In this document: piece by piece, positions 1 to 64,000 of the stretch
How positions within the stretch are numbered: position 1 is the first letter of the stretch
Layout: every line of letters begins with the position of its first letter
Assembly (NCBI GenBank): GCA_030141605.1
Contig: JAQGDQ010000148.1
Coordinates: 248,001-312,000, forward strand
Direction: 5' to 3'
Origin: Tubiluchus corallicola
Lineage: Eukaryota > Priapulida > Priapulimorpha > Priapulimorphida > Tubiluchidae
Length of the DNA: 64,000 nucleotides
Notes under the pieces: generated by a model
The model's input: only the letters and a program-made list of their open reading frames with translations
What the model was told of the DNA's origin: nothing
The model's database searches: none
Made by a program: the position numbers and the translations under genes

Positions 1-1401
1 GAAAAGCTACAAAATGTAGAATAGCGGGTTTGTGATCTGCATCAGATAGAGTATTTCCAGCAACAGTGTCAATTTAGATATTTAAAAGAAAATGTCATTT
101 AATTACTGTAAGAAGCTGTGCCTTCTAAGACCGTCTCTGGTAAATTCAAGCATCACCCCTGGGTTTCTAGTTATATTTCCAAATCATGCACAAAAAATGT
201 CAATTTTTCAGACATGCATCTTGCACTAATGATCCACAGGTGTTTAGACTTCAGAGATTCAGTTACTCGCTAAAAGCAAAGATCAACAAATCGGCATTTC
301 AGTATGTAAATGTATTAGCCCAAAAATCACAGACTGGCCCTACAGCATTTTGGCAATTCATCAGCCGAAGCGATCAAAGTAGTGTCTAGCAATTTTTTAA
401 ACTTGGTAACAACACAACCGTCACTTACTCTTAGTCAATAGCCAGACACTTTTATGATATTTTTGTAGAACCCATTACTCGGGATTCTGCTGATAATTGT
501 AATGGTTGTGCAAGTCTGATTGTGGTCACTTAAATGGGTACATATCTAGCAAGTTTATTTTATGTTAATAGATGAAAGTGTTTCTAGATCAACTACGACT
601 TTCCAAATAGAATCCTATAAGAGAGAGCATCTAGCCTAGAATCACTCTCAGCTGGACTTCACCCTGTAGCTGAAAAGAAGCTAATGTCACCTCAATATTC
701 CAGAATGGAGGAAAGACTAACTTATTCGACAGTTATTAGCCAACAATAAACAAGAAAATAATAAATAAATAAATAGTAAAAACATTTGGTAAACAAAACT
801 GCCATGTTAATGACACAGTGAAACCTATAGTTTCGTTTTTGTTAATGTAGCTCTTTTTACAGTCAAAAGATAAAAGATGAAATAGGCTGAGAAGAATAAA
901 TTCTTAGAACTTTTGCAATGTAATAGGATGATGTGATAGTGCTCTTTTTAGAGCAGGTGAGGTTATGGGTGATAAAAATCAATTTCTAAAGAAAAGATTC
1001 CACAGATAAGAAATCCTGGGGAAAACTATACTTATAAGTTATTAAAACCAACAAAAGCGGCATCAAAATGAATGCTCCTAATTTTCTTACAAAAAACAAG
1101 CAAGCTGAATGTAGCTGTATTATAACTTTAGATCAGGAGTTCAATAATCAGTTCGTGAAAAACTAAGACATCCAAATCATTTCTGAGTGTTGTTAGCTTC
1201 ATTCCCTATATATTTTAAACAAACTAAAAACTTTCAGGGTTCACAGGTCTAAAACAGCATTAACAATATATCGGCAAAGTTGTTTAATTCATTCGTTTCC
1301 TATAAATGTATAGATATAGTTAAACAGATAATACCTTAATGCCACTGTGCAATTTTTACTTTAAACTTCAGGGACTAATTAATTAAAACTACAATGGTCA
1401 C
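1..1401. other. downstream of last exon found; no supportable feature
   Basis: AT-rich sequence with many stops in all frames. I looked on the minus strand for a membrane-anchor exon to finish the IRAG-like gene and found none I can support. It is probably intron, with the anchor exon before the window start. Confidence 0.4.
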
Positions 1402-52419
<51,018 letters not shown>

Positions 52420-53499
52420 CTGCAAGACAAAATGTCGGTTTTATCACCACAATGCATTTAATTTCCTTGAACAATATCAATTAACAGTTTTTTATTCGCT
52501 TGTTATAAGATGAGTGATTAATAAAACGACTACACTGTGTAAGGTTACATATGTATACAAGTCGGTTTCACTGACAATACGACAATCGTTGGTTACTCGC
52601 TAGATGAGAAAAATTATAACTTAAAAAATAGAACACCACAGGCAGTTAGCATCATTCGTTATAATTCGCAGGTATAATAAACGCGCTATAGATTTTATTT
52701 TAAATACGAGAGGCGTTAACAGAATGGCGCCTTATTCAATATGTGGATCACAAAGATGAACTAAATGATGTCAATAAATGTAGTTACTTTGAAAGTTGTG
52801 AACGTAGTAATTTGAATGAATTCCTTGGTGAAGTGTTGACACATTAATGAACAAGAAACCACTATAGTTGACAGAATTGTATAAGTTGGCTATGGTGAAA
52901 GTGGCAAGGGCATGATGTAAATGTATGGCTTCGTTCTCAAGGCGTGAATGTCAAACTAGTTAGCGGTAATTTAATATTCATAAAGATTCAGTAGTGACGT
53001 AATTAAGGACGAAGCTGAATGTCACAAATTATTATTTCCAGGTGTAGCAGCACAGCGTTAATTTGTGCGACGTATTTAGAATTCTTTCTGGTGCATGGCA
53101 GCAATAGATGTTCATGTTCTTCTCTTGCTCAAACAACTTTTTTTACGTTATTTTCTATACTGACAATACGGAAAATGTGGATTATTTCCTTTGAATCCTA
53201 AATTAATTGCTTGGCGAGCAATTTCGCCTACACAAATTTTTCAAGCACTTATTAGGTGGGAGTCTAACTGATATAACTAACAGAACAAAGTTTTATTCCC
53301 AGTTATTACGGGTCTCTTCGTTACTCAACGTTTTGATGAAATTGCTGTTTGCATTCTTGCTTCTTGTTACATGCAATTCCGTTTTATCCTTTTCTAGGCT
53401 GCATTAGGTTGATTTGCTGACAAATAATAACGGGCAAAACGGGCCAAATATTATTTGCCTATTTATTTTATTCTCTTATTTTTGTAAGTTGACCAGTGA

Positions 53500-54640
53500 C
53501 TTTTGCTTGATTTAATTAGGTGGGTATCATTACTTGCAATTAGTTTCATTTGTATGTAATACTGTTTTAGATCATTCGCCTAGTAGTGAAACGAAAAGTT
53601 GCGACATTGCTTTTTGTGTTATAAATAAAAAACAAATAGGTCTAAAGGCGTAACGTTTCATCATAAAACCAAAAGTTAATTTTAAATTTATTTTCATACA
53701 GTAACCCATTGTTTTCGAAAGAACACTACGAATATTTACTGTAAAACGGTTTCTTACATCAATACACCACAAGCACTTACTGAAAGCGACCATTTAAAAT
53801 GAGAACAGCGCAATAGTATTTTACCCTCAACGAGATAAATAGCCGTTAGGCGTTGCTTAACTTCGGTATTTTTTGGCGAAGCTTTCTATGTTTGGAAGTT
53901 TCCCACAAAAAGTAAAAAATATGATGACTTTTAGTTAAAGAAATCGGTTTTTAATGTGATTATTTCGGCAACTTTGTCATGTTAGTAGTCTTTTTACCAA
54001 AAAGTAAGTTGATCATGTCATTCTTTCTACTGCAAAATAACAAACTAGTGATAGAATAATAGAAACAACTAACAAATTTATATTTCGAGCTCTGTCCCAT
54101 TTAATTGTTGAAAAATCAAGTCTACAGTGGCGTGTACCAGACATCCGGAATGCTTATGAGTTATAGGTAAAAATCAATTTGTATTGTTTTCAATGCACCC
54201 GTTTATCTGAAGTACATTATGCGTCATTTCTCCTGCAGCTATTTATTATTGATTTTTTTTATACGCACCTATTCAGCAGGCGGATAACGCATTCAGTATG
54301 TCTGGTAAGCGCCGCTTACGACGAACTAGGTAAAACAGTAACACGCCACAAGTACTTAATGAGTACAGTCACTTAAAAGAAAAGCAAGGCACAGCTCCTC
54401 ACCCTCAACGAGGTAAATAGCCATTTTTTAGCGGGACTTTCTATGCTTAGAAGTTTCTCAATAACAATAAAAATCATATATATTTTGAATGCAATACACG
54501 ATTTTTCTTAGGAATATTTGAGCATTATAACATAGGCGCATCATCCTTTCTACTGCAAGGTAATAATACAGTTATAATGAATCATACCTAGAACATTGTC
54601 CCATGTTAATTACTGACGAAAAATCAAGTCGATGCCGATT
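53500..54640. repeat. diverged tandem duplication, about 580-bp period
   Basis: Two copies share ACCCTCAACGAgaTAAATAG / ACCCTCAACGAggTAAATAG (about 53,823 and 54,401), CTTTCTATGtTTgGAAGTTT / CTTTCTATGcTTaGAAGTTT, the CATCTTTCTACTGCAA-like segment, TGTCCCAT, and GAAAAATCAAGTC (about 54,110 and 54,619). Order is conserved. Confidence 0.7.
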
Positions 54641-55948
54641 TAAAAATTTATTACTAGATGCGGTCAGCGGAGTCAAAACACGACGAGTTTGTCTCAAGCT
54701 GTTTTCTCTAAATGTTAAAATAAAAATGTAAAGTCATATTTAGATTATGCTACAATGGTTGCGTTTTATACATTTGTAAATCAGTAGCCCTAGTTCCTTA
54801 GTTCTATCATATTAACACGTGCAAGTCTTCCTTTTGAAATATTGGCAATGTCCGCATTGTAAAGTCTTTGGTATCGAGATGCGAAAATTTCAAGGAGACC
54901 AAGGCTTGTATCCTACTTTGTTTGACGCTAATCCTACTATGCTAAAGTTGCGCATCTTGAAACTTCCCTAAAGACACCCGATTCTAATTCCCTACTATAA
55001 GACTTATAGTGTAAAATTCAATATTAGAAAAGCAGCTCCACTGGGGCTGCTTCCACATTCTCATCATACAAAAGCGAAATCATCTAGTTTCAGTTTTTAG
55101 CAGCATTGTTTATTGTTCATTTATCTTGCCAAATGACTGGCTTTTTGATATACGCAATTATTACGTTACCATTAACAGGCTTACCTATTGCAACTCGTCG
55201 TTTCGACTTAGGCCTGTCTACATATATTTAATTCGCTCATTATAATCTTCTGTACCAATGAAAAATTACTGACAGCCCTACTACTAGTCTACTAAATCAC
55301 TGCCGAAAATCTGTGACACAAGCTACAACACTGCCAAAGTGAAATAAGCGGCCAGATCATGCTTCTATATAGCATCTGAGCAGACTAGCAGTCTTCAGTT
55401 TTGATTACATCAGTCGCAGAGGCAAAATGCAGTGTGACTCTCCAAAGTACAGAACCTTTCATGGCCGGATTCGCGTTGAATCGATATTTCAGTGTCACCA
55501 AGTAATTGCATCACACGAAAACCACCACCAAGCAATGGTCAGGACTGAATACAATAAACAGGAAGCAGTAAAATGTTTGTTCATGCAACACCTTTTCAGA
55601 CGACATGACAAGCAAGCCTAAATATCCTTGTACGCATGTATTGATCTGCCACCCTCAAAATTCATCATTATTTTGCCCTACATGAAGCGGTTTTGGTCAC
55701 CAGTACAGCGTGAACCTGACCTTAAATGACCTCTCACATCCCGAAATTATAATCTTCCGACTTCTTCGGTACACCCCAACTTCGATTTCAGTTATTTTTT
55801 TGTTATTCAGGGAACATAATCGGTTGATAGCATGATTTAAATGGAGGCAAAATGATGGCAACAGTGTAATTATGGTTAAGTGAAAAAGATAGACTTCGTT
55901 AGAAGCCCTGTGCCTAAGCCTTTCTGCCTAAACTAAACGAAAAAGACT

Positions 55949-56025
55949 ATCATCATCATCATCGTCGCCTTCGTCGTCATCATCATCATCATCATTATGA
56001 TTATGATCATTATCATCATTATTAT
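55949..56025. repeat. (CAT)n-type trinucleotide tract
   Basis: Imperfect CATCATCAT / CGTCGTCAT run changing into ATTATGATTATG. Confidence 0.85.
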
Positions 56026-57840
56026 GCAAAATCTTTAAACAGGATAAACCTAATTGAGCACGGTGCTGTTTATAAAAGTGCCCTGTGTTCGGAGGCAGTG
56101 CACAACAATAATCAGACGACACTTATGCAAAATTAGATACTTACACAACAAATACAATACTGATTTGATGACGTGTACGACTACAACTTACACACTCACA
56201 TATACTTCAAGTCGTTCACTTCATTTCATTTCGTGCTGAAACTATCATAACGTGTGAAACTAACTGAAACCCGCTTGAAGCCCTCTAAAAACAGATAAAC
56301 TTACGTATCTAAAAATGCAAGTCTATCTGACGATGCATGCTTGAAGCTCCCTTAAAACGATGAAACTATGCAAAAAGACAAGACGGTGAACAGATTTTCG
56401 CTTTGGCGCTCAGATCATTATGGTTTATACGAAATCCAGTTTTGTTTGTTTTAAATTCATAATTGATTTATTTTAACCACGAAGTTTCGCCGATTCAGTC
56501 AACTTTTTCAAATGGACTAAAAACAATGAAATATAATAAATAAACATATATAGGCCCATGCAAGTTTTACAGCAAGAAATAAGATGTTTATAATATTCTA
56601 AAATGAAAATATGTTGAAGAAAAATGTTTGTTTTCCGTATAATTCATTTACATATATTTTTACTTACAGGTTCAGTCACCTTACTTCTGCTGTAAAACTT
56701 GCGTATGTATTTGTGTGTTTATTATTATATTTGATTGCTTTTAGTTCTTTTGAAAAATGACAGGATCAACGAAACGTCATGGTTATTATAAATGAATATT
56801 TTCAAGCAACGTGCCATGGTAAATTAATGCAAATTCATAATTGTTCCATTTAATTAATGATCGTTTACTACTCTGCTGAAGACACAACTTTACTTCACAG
56901 TAAAAGATATGAAGCAACTCGAAAACACGTGAAACAATTTCAAGAAGGCCATCTAAGAATATACGAAACCATTATTTTGAAAAAATAGGAAGTCTTATGG
57001 AGGCACGTATAAAAGCCGTCTATAGGTGAAGCTATGTACCCACACAGGAAGTATTTGTAACTCGTCAGCGAATAACCCATTGTTTTAGTGATAACTATAT
57101 GAAGATTCAGAAACACTTTTACAGGCGAGGGAAGCCAAGATTCACTTGGCTACCTGTACACGTGTAAAGACCCACTAGTTACGTGAAACCAAGTAAATTC
57201 ACTTACGAAAGACATTAGAAACATGACGACCCACGAAAAAAGCCCCTTCTACATTTTTTAAACCATAAAGCGAAAGGTGAGATGATGTGACACGTGATAA
57301 CTTATGCATCGCAGGAAAATTCACAATATTGATCTGAGGGAGGATAATACTTTTTATGAGGTTTTATGGCTAAGAATTTTAATCGTGTTTTTGGTACTTA
57401 TGTTCTTGCATAAATCCAAGGAACTGAAATTACGAAAAACGATTTCCTCGTTGTTCAGCATTTTTTAAATTAAAAGTTTAGAGACTTTTACTTGTAGAAA
57501 TCTCTTACTTGCTTTAGGCAAGTAGGAAGTTTTTAATTAATGCATCTATTCTTGTCACTAAGAATTATCCAAAATGGCCGGTGGGCCTGACTGCAAAAAT
57601 AACTCATATTCAGATAAATGATGAATAACATAGGTATGTAACAATACCTTACTAAGTGATAATACCTGTTTAAATAAGCGACTGATTATTTTTTAAGCGA
57701 GTACTGTTACACGTCTGTAAGCCATAGAGATAACAGAGCGAATGAATAATGCCTGCTTTAATTATAGCAGTAAAACTGATAATGTACGTTATAGTAGCAA
57801 TTCAATTTATTGTGATTTGCAATAACCATAATCTTTAAAT

Positions 57841-60328
57841 ACAATAAAACAACTGTTAACCTAATATATTTAACACCAGATATAATTTATAGTTAACACT
57901 ATACATACATACATGCATTTAACAGGCTAAAGGTGCATGAGAAGCTACATTAATACAGTAATTGTCATGCAGTTTAATTACAATACACCACAGTTATTTA
58001 GACTCATGCACAGCACATTTACAATGAGCTACTTAACACACATGTTGATCTTGGAGTAGGTTATATGTGACTACTGATAAGAATAACTTAATGGAATCAG
58101 ACAGTTTGAAAGAAGCTTAACACTGTGCTCACGTAAAGAAAAAGATGACCTTTCTTTATTCAGTTCATTAAAATTTGGAATTGCAATATCCTAACACCAA
58201 CAACATTCTAATGGAATGTGGAATCATGATTATTTCATACAGAATACATTAAGAGAATTGTTGCCAATCATTGGACACACCATGTGCATGTGTAGAGACT
58301 AAATACAATAATTATCGAACACTCTCAAAAAACAATGCATGAATAACACCATATTTCACTACCACATTCATATTTCTGTAGGTAGTTAGGTTACGCTACA
58401 TAGTTCTGTAACAAATTCTGATGACAGTTTGCTACTCCAATCATCATTATATGTGGAAAATACAACAAATAAGCATCAAGAATGAGTACTTGTTTGGAAA
58501 CCTAGTTCGTTGCAGTTACTTATTGCTGAAAACGTAATTTGTTAATTTTACCACCTTACTTAACAACATGAGCAATAGTAACAATACATTCACAAATATC
58601 AAAAACTGTAGACTGCTATTACATACCATTCAGTAACTTACAATTATTTGCTTCCTTTATTATGTCTGCAAAGTTTGCATAAATATACAGCTCGTGTAAA
58701 ATTACTATCACAATACATCCATGAATGCACAAATTCTAAAACACCCAGTTGTTAATAAGCCGTCAGACAAAAACTTGGTAAGAAATGTGTTTGTACTTGG
58801 TATAAACACCACAGAAGCACAAAATTGGGACTATAGTAGTTAAACTGGCTAACACTCAAGAAGACAATCAATAGGGTGCATAGAATCTCTCTATGTATCT
58901 ATATCTCACTGCCATTTAAATAAGGAATTGCACTGGATATTACGTAGTAAAAACGACAACATGCAGATAAATATAACTTGTACAATTAATTAACAAAATT
59001 TGTAATAATGAAGGTGTTATGTAAGGCGTATATTCTGCTAAGTCTTGTTCTATTATTGTTATACATTGCTATACACGTGTATATAATGTATGCTGAAATA
59101 GTGTTTCACAACTTTAGCAATTATCACAGGAATAAAACACAAGACTTCCAAGCACAGCAAAGTTTAGTTAACCCATCATTGCAATCTGTAATTAAATAAC
59201 AGGTAAAGCTATTTTTTAACAAACATACATCTTTTATCTTGCTTTTGAAAAATGTTTTTCTCTCACACTTTTCACGTGCTTTTAACACAGTGATCCATGT
59301 ACAATCTTACTAATTCATAGTGCAGAATTTATTAAAAACTTACTGATTATGAACTGAATTCTTGCAAACCCTTCATAGAGTAGATAAGATAATAGCAGCT
59401 ACTAAGTCACACTAATTTTCACTTTGTTATACCAATGGTTATCATAAAAAAGAAACAGCTGTATTTGTACTGATGACAACAATTTTAACGAGCTACAGTA
59501 ACGTGTACAAAGTAGCAAAACAGCACAGTAGATGTAATCAAATAAACAAAATTCTCCATAGCTGTGCACTTAAATGCTATAAGCAGTAACTGTGTGCAAT
59601 TGCAACAAACAGTATTTGTTACCTCAATATATCAAAACTAATACAATTGCAAAACAAAAGACTTTTGAAATGAAAATGAATTTCAGTGACACAAGATAAA
59701 CAGATATTCGAAAATCTGTGCTTATTGCATTTCAAAATAGCTGAAACAGCAATTCATCATCATTTTACCTCCTGGCGAATTATGCCACATGAGTGCATTG
59801 TAGGTTAAATAATTAAGTGATCCGGTTTATAGTATAAAAAAGCAATAACATAACAAGTGATTATAGCAGATAATGACTTATTTTCCATAATAACACAGTG
59901 TCTGAGTGATCAACAATTTGCTAGGCTATTACACAGAAGCAATGGCAAACATACACATTTGGTAAGCTAGCTCTTGAGCATCGAATAGTTGTAAGAATGT
60001 ATGCTACTTTCTGGCAACATCTTGTTTAATATCGCACACATATCTAACAAGTATAACAGTTATAACCTACAACAGCTGTAAACAAGTACATATGTAAACA
60101 AGTACACTTACAGTTTCACTGAGAAACGCCTATCTATCATAACTCAATAACAAATGTTAAATTATATCAGCATAATAATATTGCTCAGCAACAATAAGAC
60201 TCTCACAGAATCCAACTTGAAAATGCATGCGGAGGCAATGTTCAACAATATTACAATATTGTAACGCATTCAACAAGATTTTCTTAGGTCAACTGGCACA
60301 GTGTTCTTTAAAGGCTAATCATGGTGTC
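57841..60328 (-). other. probable 3' UTR and downstream region of GAK
   Basis: No ORF of interest. The plus strand is rich in A and C here (T/G-rich on the gene strand), unlike the flanking region. Minus-strand poly(A)-signal candidates are ATTAAA (plus TTTAAT at 60,025-60,030) and AATAAA (plus TTTATT at 58,656-58,661 and 58,155-58,160). Which one is used cannot be told from sequence. Confidence 0.4.
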
Positions 60329-63300
60329 CTATCTGTACAGATTCTGCATTCCTGATTCTTCAAACTCACTCCAAGCATCATTTAGTTCAACAAATATCAT
60401 ACGTGCCAACTTCTCTTGTGGCATGCCAGTAAGTTTGTCAGGATGTACAGACAAAACAGCCTTGCGGTACCACTTTTTAACTGCGTCAGCTGTTACCAAC
60501 TCATGCATCCCAACTTCTTTCCACCGAGATTCGCCTTCCCACAAAACTTTGTGCAGAGAACAAAGTAGGGTGCGTATATTTCGTTCTTTTCCGCTTGTCC
60601 ACTCCCGGATCTTCAGTTCATCAGGATCCAGAGTCTCTGCCAAAGCCTCCTTTTGCATTTCCTTGATAGATTTTCCTTCATTTTTACTAGCAGTGGAGGA
60701 GAACCCTTGCCGATTTAGTAGTTCTGCAAACTCATCCTTTGCCACCTGTGGTTTAACGCCAGTATAATTACTAGAAGCAGCCGCCGCCGAAATATTATAA
60801 TTAGGTTTTGAAACTTGTTGCCAAGGTTGTGGAGATGTTTTCTGTGGACTTGTTTTTGGTGGAGGAGCCTGATTTTGCCATAATAAAGGACTATTTGTAG
60901 CAGATCTTGTACTAAAATTACTACAACTGGCACTTTTGCCTAAGCCATCCAAATCAGCAAAAGGATCCAATTTGGCTTTTGCTTCTGTTAGTGTTGGTGA
61001 AACTAAACCAGGACTGCTGGCGTTTCTTGGAATGTTAGCCATGGCAGCACCTAAATGGAGGTTTTTTATGTTATGTGTGTCCCAACTTCCCATCAAATCT
61101 TTATTCAGATCAGAAGATGATCGAGATTTAACTGAAGTTCCACTAAGCATGTCAAATGAACTGTCACCTGTATTGTTCCACACATTTTTTGCATCTGTTG
61201 GACCAAAAATATCACATAAATTGTCAGCATTTGCATTTGCTTGGGCAGAATGATTGCTTAGATTAGAACCAAATGCTACAAAATCATCAGCTGGAGCTGA
61301 CTGGAATGAATCAAAATGATCGATAAGGGGAACATCTTTCACACCAGAGTTTGCTAAGACCTCTGCGTTCGTCAGTCCAGGTGTTATATCGAGCAAGCTG
61401 AACTCATCTGTTGTATGCTGAAGTTCATTAATGCGATTATTACTCAGTTCATCGAAACCCTGCTCAAAGCTTCCACCAAGTAGGTTAGCCTCTAAAGGTT
61501 GTGGTTTTGAGGGAGGGAGCACATCATCAATAATCATATCAGATGCTTGTTGATTGTTGGCAGGGGGGACAGTACTGTCAGACTCCCACATCAAAGAAGA
61601 GAGAAAATCAGTTGTCTTGTCAACAGTCCTTTGTCGTTGAGGAGGAACTTTTGGTCTCGGTGGAGGAGTATCTGGTTTCAACGGCGCTTGTCGTTTAGTG
61701 CTACCTGCTTGACTAGACTGGTGATAAAGCATTTGTTTATTCTGAGATGAAGGAGTTCCAAATTGACTGAGTGCCTGATTCCATTCATCTTTACTAGAAA
61801 AGCAATATTTTGGACTTACGGTTTTGACATTGAAGTTTTCCCATGGTGGAGGTTCAAATCTAGTGCCTTCCCTTTCCCTAACTTCCAATTCTAAGTTCAC
61901 GTGGAATCCTTCCAAATATTTTTCCTTTGAGTCCAAAAGATCAATTTCACATTGTCTGAATTCCAAGCTCTTTGTGTTTTCCTGAATAAAACCGGTATGA
62001 AACTGAATGCGCCACATCTTTATGGAACTAAGTTTGCCTTGAACTTTTCCACCAAAAGTGGATCGTGCATGATACATGACAATAGTAACATCTCCAGATA
62101 CAGATATTTTCATAGGTATAGTGACTTGCCCATCGGCGAGTTCATATGGTTTCATTTTCTCGTATTCCTGAGAAGTAGTCAACACACGTTCTTCTCCAAG
62201 AAATACTTCAATAAATGGTCTACACCCAGTCCTAGCTTTATTAAAAATAGGTACTGGGGTCATGATCAGGTACGCCAGTAGGACTGACTGGTCATGAGGC
62301 AAGACTGTAGGCTCTGATACCATTTCCCCTATATACTGAATGTAACGCTGTTGGGAAGAAACCGTTTCAGGATCACAACGCTTTATAGCAAAAAGGCTTA
62401 GTGCTTCTTCAGCCGTGCGAAATACTTTGCAGAATAAAAGGAATGCAGAAACAACAGTAGCAGAAATGTCTTTTCCATCATTACAGTGCACAACTGCAAC
62501 ATTTCTGCAGTCTTGCTGCAACCATAACAGCATATTTTTACAAATAGCAAATAAGCTAGCTAAAGAGGGAGCTCTGCCAGCAGGCCATCCACATTCAGAC
62601 ACTCTATTGTTGAACTTTGCTGCACGATATGTGCGCTGTGAAAGATTGTATACTGCATAAGTATTGTTATGTTTAGACTCCAAAACATTCCTTACATCAT
62701 CAATATAATTCTTAACTCCTGGCTCTACATTTTCAAATGGAAATGACATCACTACAATGCGACTAGTAATATAATTAATGTCCAACTGCTCTGTCTTACT
62801 AATGCTTGCAGAAACGCTTTGCATGACTTTGCTGGAAGTATCTCTTATATTACGCAAGAAACTACCTGCACCACCCTTAAGTGAACCAAACAGTGCTCCC
62901 ACATCTTGCCCTGGAGGAGGCCGTGCTGCTTGTTGACCATTTCCAGCAGCTTGAAATCTTCCTGAAGATAATTCTTCTTTAGCAACAAATGGTAACCGTC
63001 CCATCACATCAACATCAAGAGAAGAAGCCAGGTCCCAGACTTGCTGCAGAATCTGATTAATTGTCAGTCTCTCCCGTGGGTCTACTTTTAACATGCCCCT
63101 AATTAAATCATGAAATATTGTATATTTCTTATCTGTTGCAGGAATGTTGTAATTACCATTTACAATTCGCAGTTTTGCTGAATCAACGAATGGGTGTTCT
63201 CTGAAACACAGCAAAAATAACACACAACCTAGTGCCCATATGTCAACAGCATGATTTACAGGATAATTCATATATAACTCCAGCATTTCAGGTGCTCGGT

Positions 63301-63958
63301 ACATTGGTGTTGAATGTTTTGCCATTTCATCTTCTGCCAAGCTTCTCTGGATTGCAGTCCAACTGTCATTTGGTTCATAAGTACTAGTTGTAGCACTACC
63401 AAAATCACACAGTTTTATAATGGATTCACTGCTAAGTAAGAAATTTTCTACCTTCAAATCCCGGTGAATTATTGGCGGATTTTGTTCATGCATATGTTGT
63501 ACTGCAGAACACATCTGATAGAACACATGGAGAACTTGACGGCAAGTTAATGACTCTTTATATTCGTTCAGGACATCTACAAGCATGCCGCCTGTACACA
63601 ATTCTGTTAACAATAAGAACTCTGCTTTTCCGTGTCCAGATGTCTTTTTGTCAGTAGATGCTGCTTGTACGTACTCAACTATGTTAGCATGTTTGCCCAG
63701 CAACTTTAAAAAACGGATTTCTTGCATAATGGATTTGCACGTTTCGTCATCAGCTGCCAATAATCTTTTCAGTGCATATTCTTTTCCGCTGGCCACATCT
63801 TGAGCTACAAACACGAATGCGAAACCGCCCTCTGCAATCAACCTTTTAACCCGTAATTTCATGTCACCAAGCTCCACATTATGCCCGACAAAATCATTGT
63901 CTTGGCCTGCACTTGCGCCGCTTATATACTCGAAAGCTGACTTGAAAAAATCACCCAT
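60329..63958 (-). CDS. GAK: cyclin-G-associated kinase / auxilin-like (GAK), intronless, complete
   Basis: 1,209 codons, ATG in a good context (AAAATGG), stop TAG. GAK and auxilin bring Hsc70 to clathrin-coated vesicles and drive uncoating at the plasma membrane and trans-Golgi; GAK's kinase phosphorylates AP adaptor subunits. Domains seen: NAK-family kinase (about 38-312) with AEGGFAFVF glycine loop, K64, E80, HRD 165-167, N172, DFG 185-187, APE 222-224; a PTEN-like domain (about 392-555) whose HCNDGKDIS loop (491-499) lacks the catalytic Arg, as in vertebrate auxilins; C2 (about 560-695); a Ser/Pro-rich adaptor/clathrin-binding linker (about 700-1095) with PPPRPKVPP and DPF 998-1000; J domain (about 1145-1209) with HPD 1172-1174. 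Length is near human GAK (about 1,300). Odd: not one intron. Either intron loss or a functional retrocopy. Antisense ORFs over it are shadows. Confidence 0.97.
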   Translation of the reverse strand: MGDFFKSAFEYISGASAGQDNDFVGHNVELGDMKLRVKRLIAEGGFAFVFVAQDVASGKEYALKRLLAADDETCKSIMQEIRFLKLLGKHANIVEYVQAASTDKKTSGHGKAEFLLLTELCTGGMLVDVLNEYKESLTCRQVLHVFYQMCSAVQHMHEQNPPIIHRDLKVENFLLSSESIIKLCDFGSATTSTYEPNDSWTAIQRSLAEDEMAKHSTPMYRAPEMLELYMNYPVNHAVDIWALGCVLFLLCFREHPFVDSAKLRIVNGNYNIPATDKKYTIFHDLIRGMLKVDPRERLTINQILQQVWDLASSLDVDVMGRLPFVAKEELSSGRFQAAGNGQQAARPPPGQDVGALFGSLKGGAGSFLRNIRDTSSKVMQSVSASISKTEQLDINYITSRIVVMSFPFENVEPGVKNYIDDVRNVLESKHNNTYAVYNLSQRTYRAAKFNNRVSECGWPAGRAPSLASLFAICKNMLLWLQQDCRNVAVVHCNDGKDISATVVSAFLLFCKVFRTAEEALSLFAIKRCDPETVSSQQRYIQYIGEMVSEPTVLPHDQSVLLAYLIMTPVPIFNKARTGCRPFIEVFLGEERVLTTSQEYEKMKPYELADGQVTIPMKISVSGDVTIVMYHARSTFGGKVQGKLSSIKMWRIQFHTGFIQENTKSLEFRQCEIDLLDSKEKYLEGFHVNLELEVREREGTRFEPPPWENFNVKTVSPKYCFSSKDEWNQALSQFGTPSSQNKQMLYHQSSQAGSTKRQAPLKPDTPPPRPKVPPQRQRTVDKTTDFLSSLMWESDSTVPPANNQQASDMIIDDVLPPSKPQPLEANLLGGSFEQGFDELSNNRINELQHTTDEFSLLDITPGLTNAEVLANSGVKDVPLIDHFDSFQSAPADDFVAFGSNLSNHSAQANANADNLCDIFGPTDAKNVWNNTGDSSFDMLSGTSVKSRSSSDLNKDLMGSWDTHNIKNLHLGAAMANIPRNASSPGLVSPTLTEAKAKLDPFADLDGLGKSASCSNFSTRSATNSPLLWQNQAPPPKTSPQKTSPQPWQQVSKPNYNISAAAASSNYTGVKPQVAKDEFAELLNRQGFSSTASKNEGKSIKEMQKEALAETLDPDELKIREWTSGKERNIRTLLCSLHKVLWEGESRWKEVGMHELVTADAVKKWYRKAVLSVHPDKLTGMPQEKLARMIFVELNDAWSEFEESGMQNLYR

Positions 63959-64000
63959 TTTAACTACATTTAAACTTTAAAAACCATAGCAGAAAAGTTA

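Larger units (their letters stand above)
52420..57840. other. region upstream of the IRAG-like gene; no gene seen
   Basis: Contains the diverged tandem duplication at about 53.5-54.6 kb and the CAT-repeat at 55.95 kb. Short ORFs (for example 55,427-55,621) have no recognisable domain. A 5' UTR exon or promoter of the IRAG-like gene could be here but nothing marks it. Confidence 0.5.

Noticed and set aside
70-390. Possible terminal exon of the IRAG-like gene on the minus strand (ends TTLIASADELPKCCRASL then stop)
   Set aside because: Acceptor is weak and there is no membrane segment, which the family should have at its C-terminus.
60321-60767. 148-codon ORF antisense to the GAK J-domain region
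   Set aside because: Shadow of the GAK coding sequence.

Overview
The window looks like AT-rich invertebrate (metazoan) nuclear DNA. Coding sequence is split by GT-AG introns, intergenic and intronic DNA is rich in decayed transposons and microsatellites, and both recognisable genes are animal-type membrane-trafficking or endomembrane genes on the minus strand. The phylum cannot be fixed from the sequence alone.

Gene 1 (about 1,402-52,419, minus strand) is a long multi-exon gene that I reconstructed by joining splice sites. Twenty-five exons, mostly 17-210 bp and one of 318 bp, join in one uninterrupted frame with matching phases: 830 codons from a candidate Met at 52,394 to the last exon seen. 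Exons 17-22 encode a coiled-coil block recognisable as the IRAG/LRMP (MRVI1/JAW1) family, whose vertebrate members are ER/nuclear-envelope tail-anchored proteins associated with IP3 receptors. The C-terminal membrane anchor was not found and probably lies below coordinate 1. The introns hold most of the repeats: a TA-flanked pogo-like element (2,564-3,422), a hAT element with a perfect 8-bp target duplication (4,280-5,332), two dead LINE fragments (about 15.8-17.1 and 19.9-21.1 kb), a 5S rRNA-derived fragment (32.2 kb), a degenerate tandem array (about 36.3-42.6 kb), a third LINE 3' end (about 46.3-47.6 kb) and a second hAT-like element (50,547-51,520).

From 52.4 to about 57.8 kb I see no gene, only a diverged tandem duplication and microsatellites. 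From about 57.8 to 60.3 kb is probably the 3' UTR and downstream region of gene 2.

Gene 2 (60,329-63,958, minus strand) is a complete, intronless 1,209-residue cyclin-G-associated kinase/auxilin (GAK): NAK-family kinase, inactive PTEN-like phosphatase, C2, AP2/clathrin-binding linker and C-terminal J domain. It acts with Hsc70 to uncoat clathrin vesicles. The lack of introns in 3.6 kb of coding sequence, beside a neighbour cut into at least 25 exons, is striking.

The least explained structure is the 36-42.6 kb array. Its units of about 350 bp share a near-palindrome (CAAACTAT-TG-ATAGTTTG), and the well-preserved ones also keep a TATA-like box, an AATAAA and splice-like motifs in fixed order. 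No transcript or protein can be assigned to it from sequence alone.
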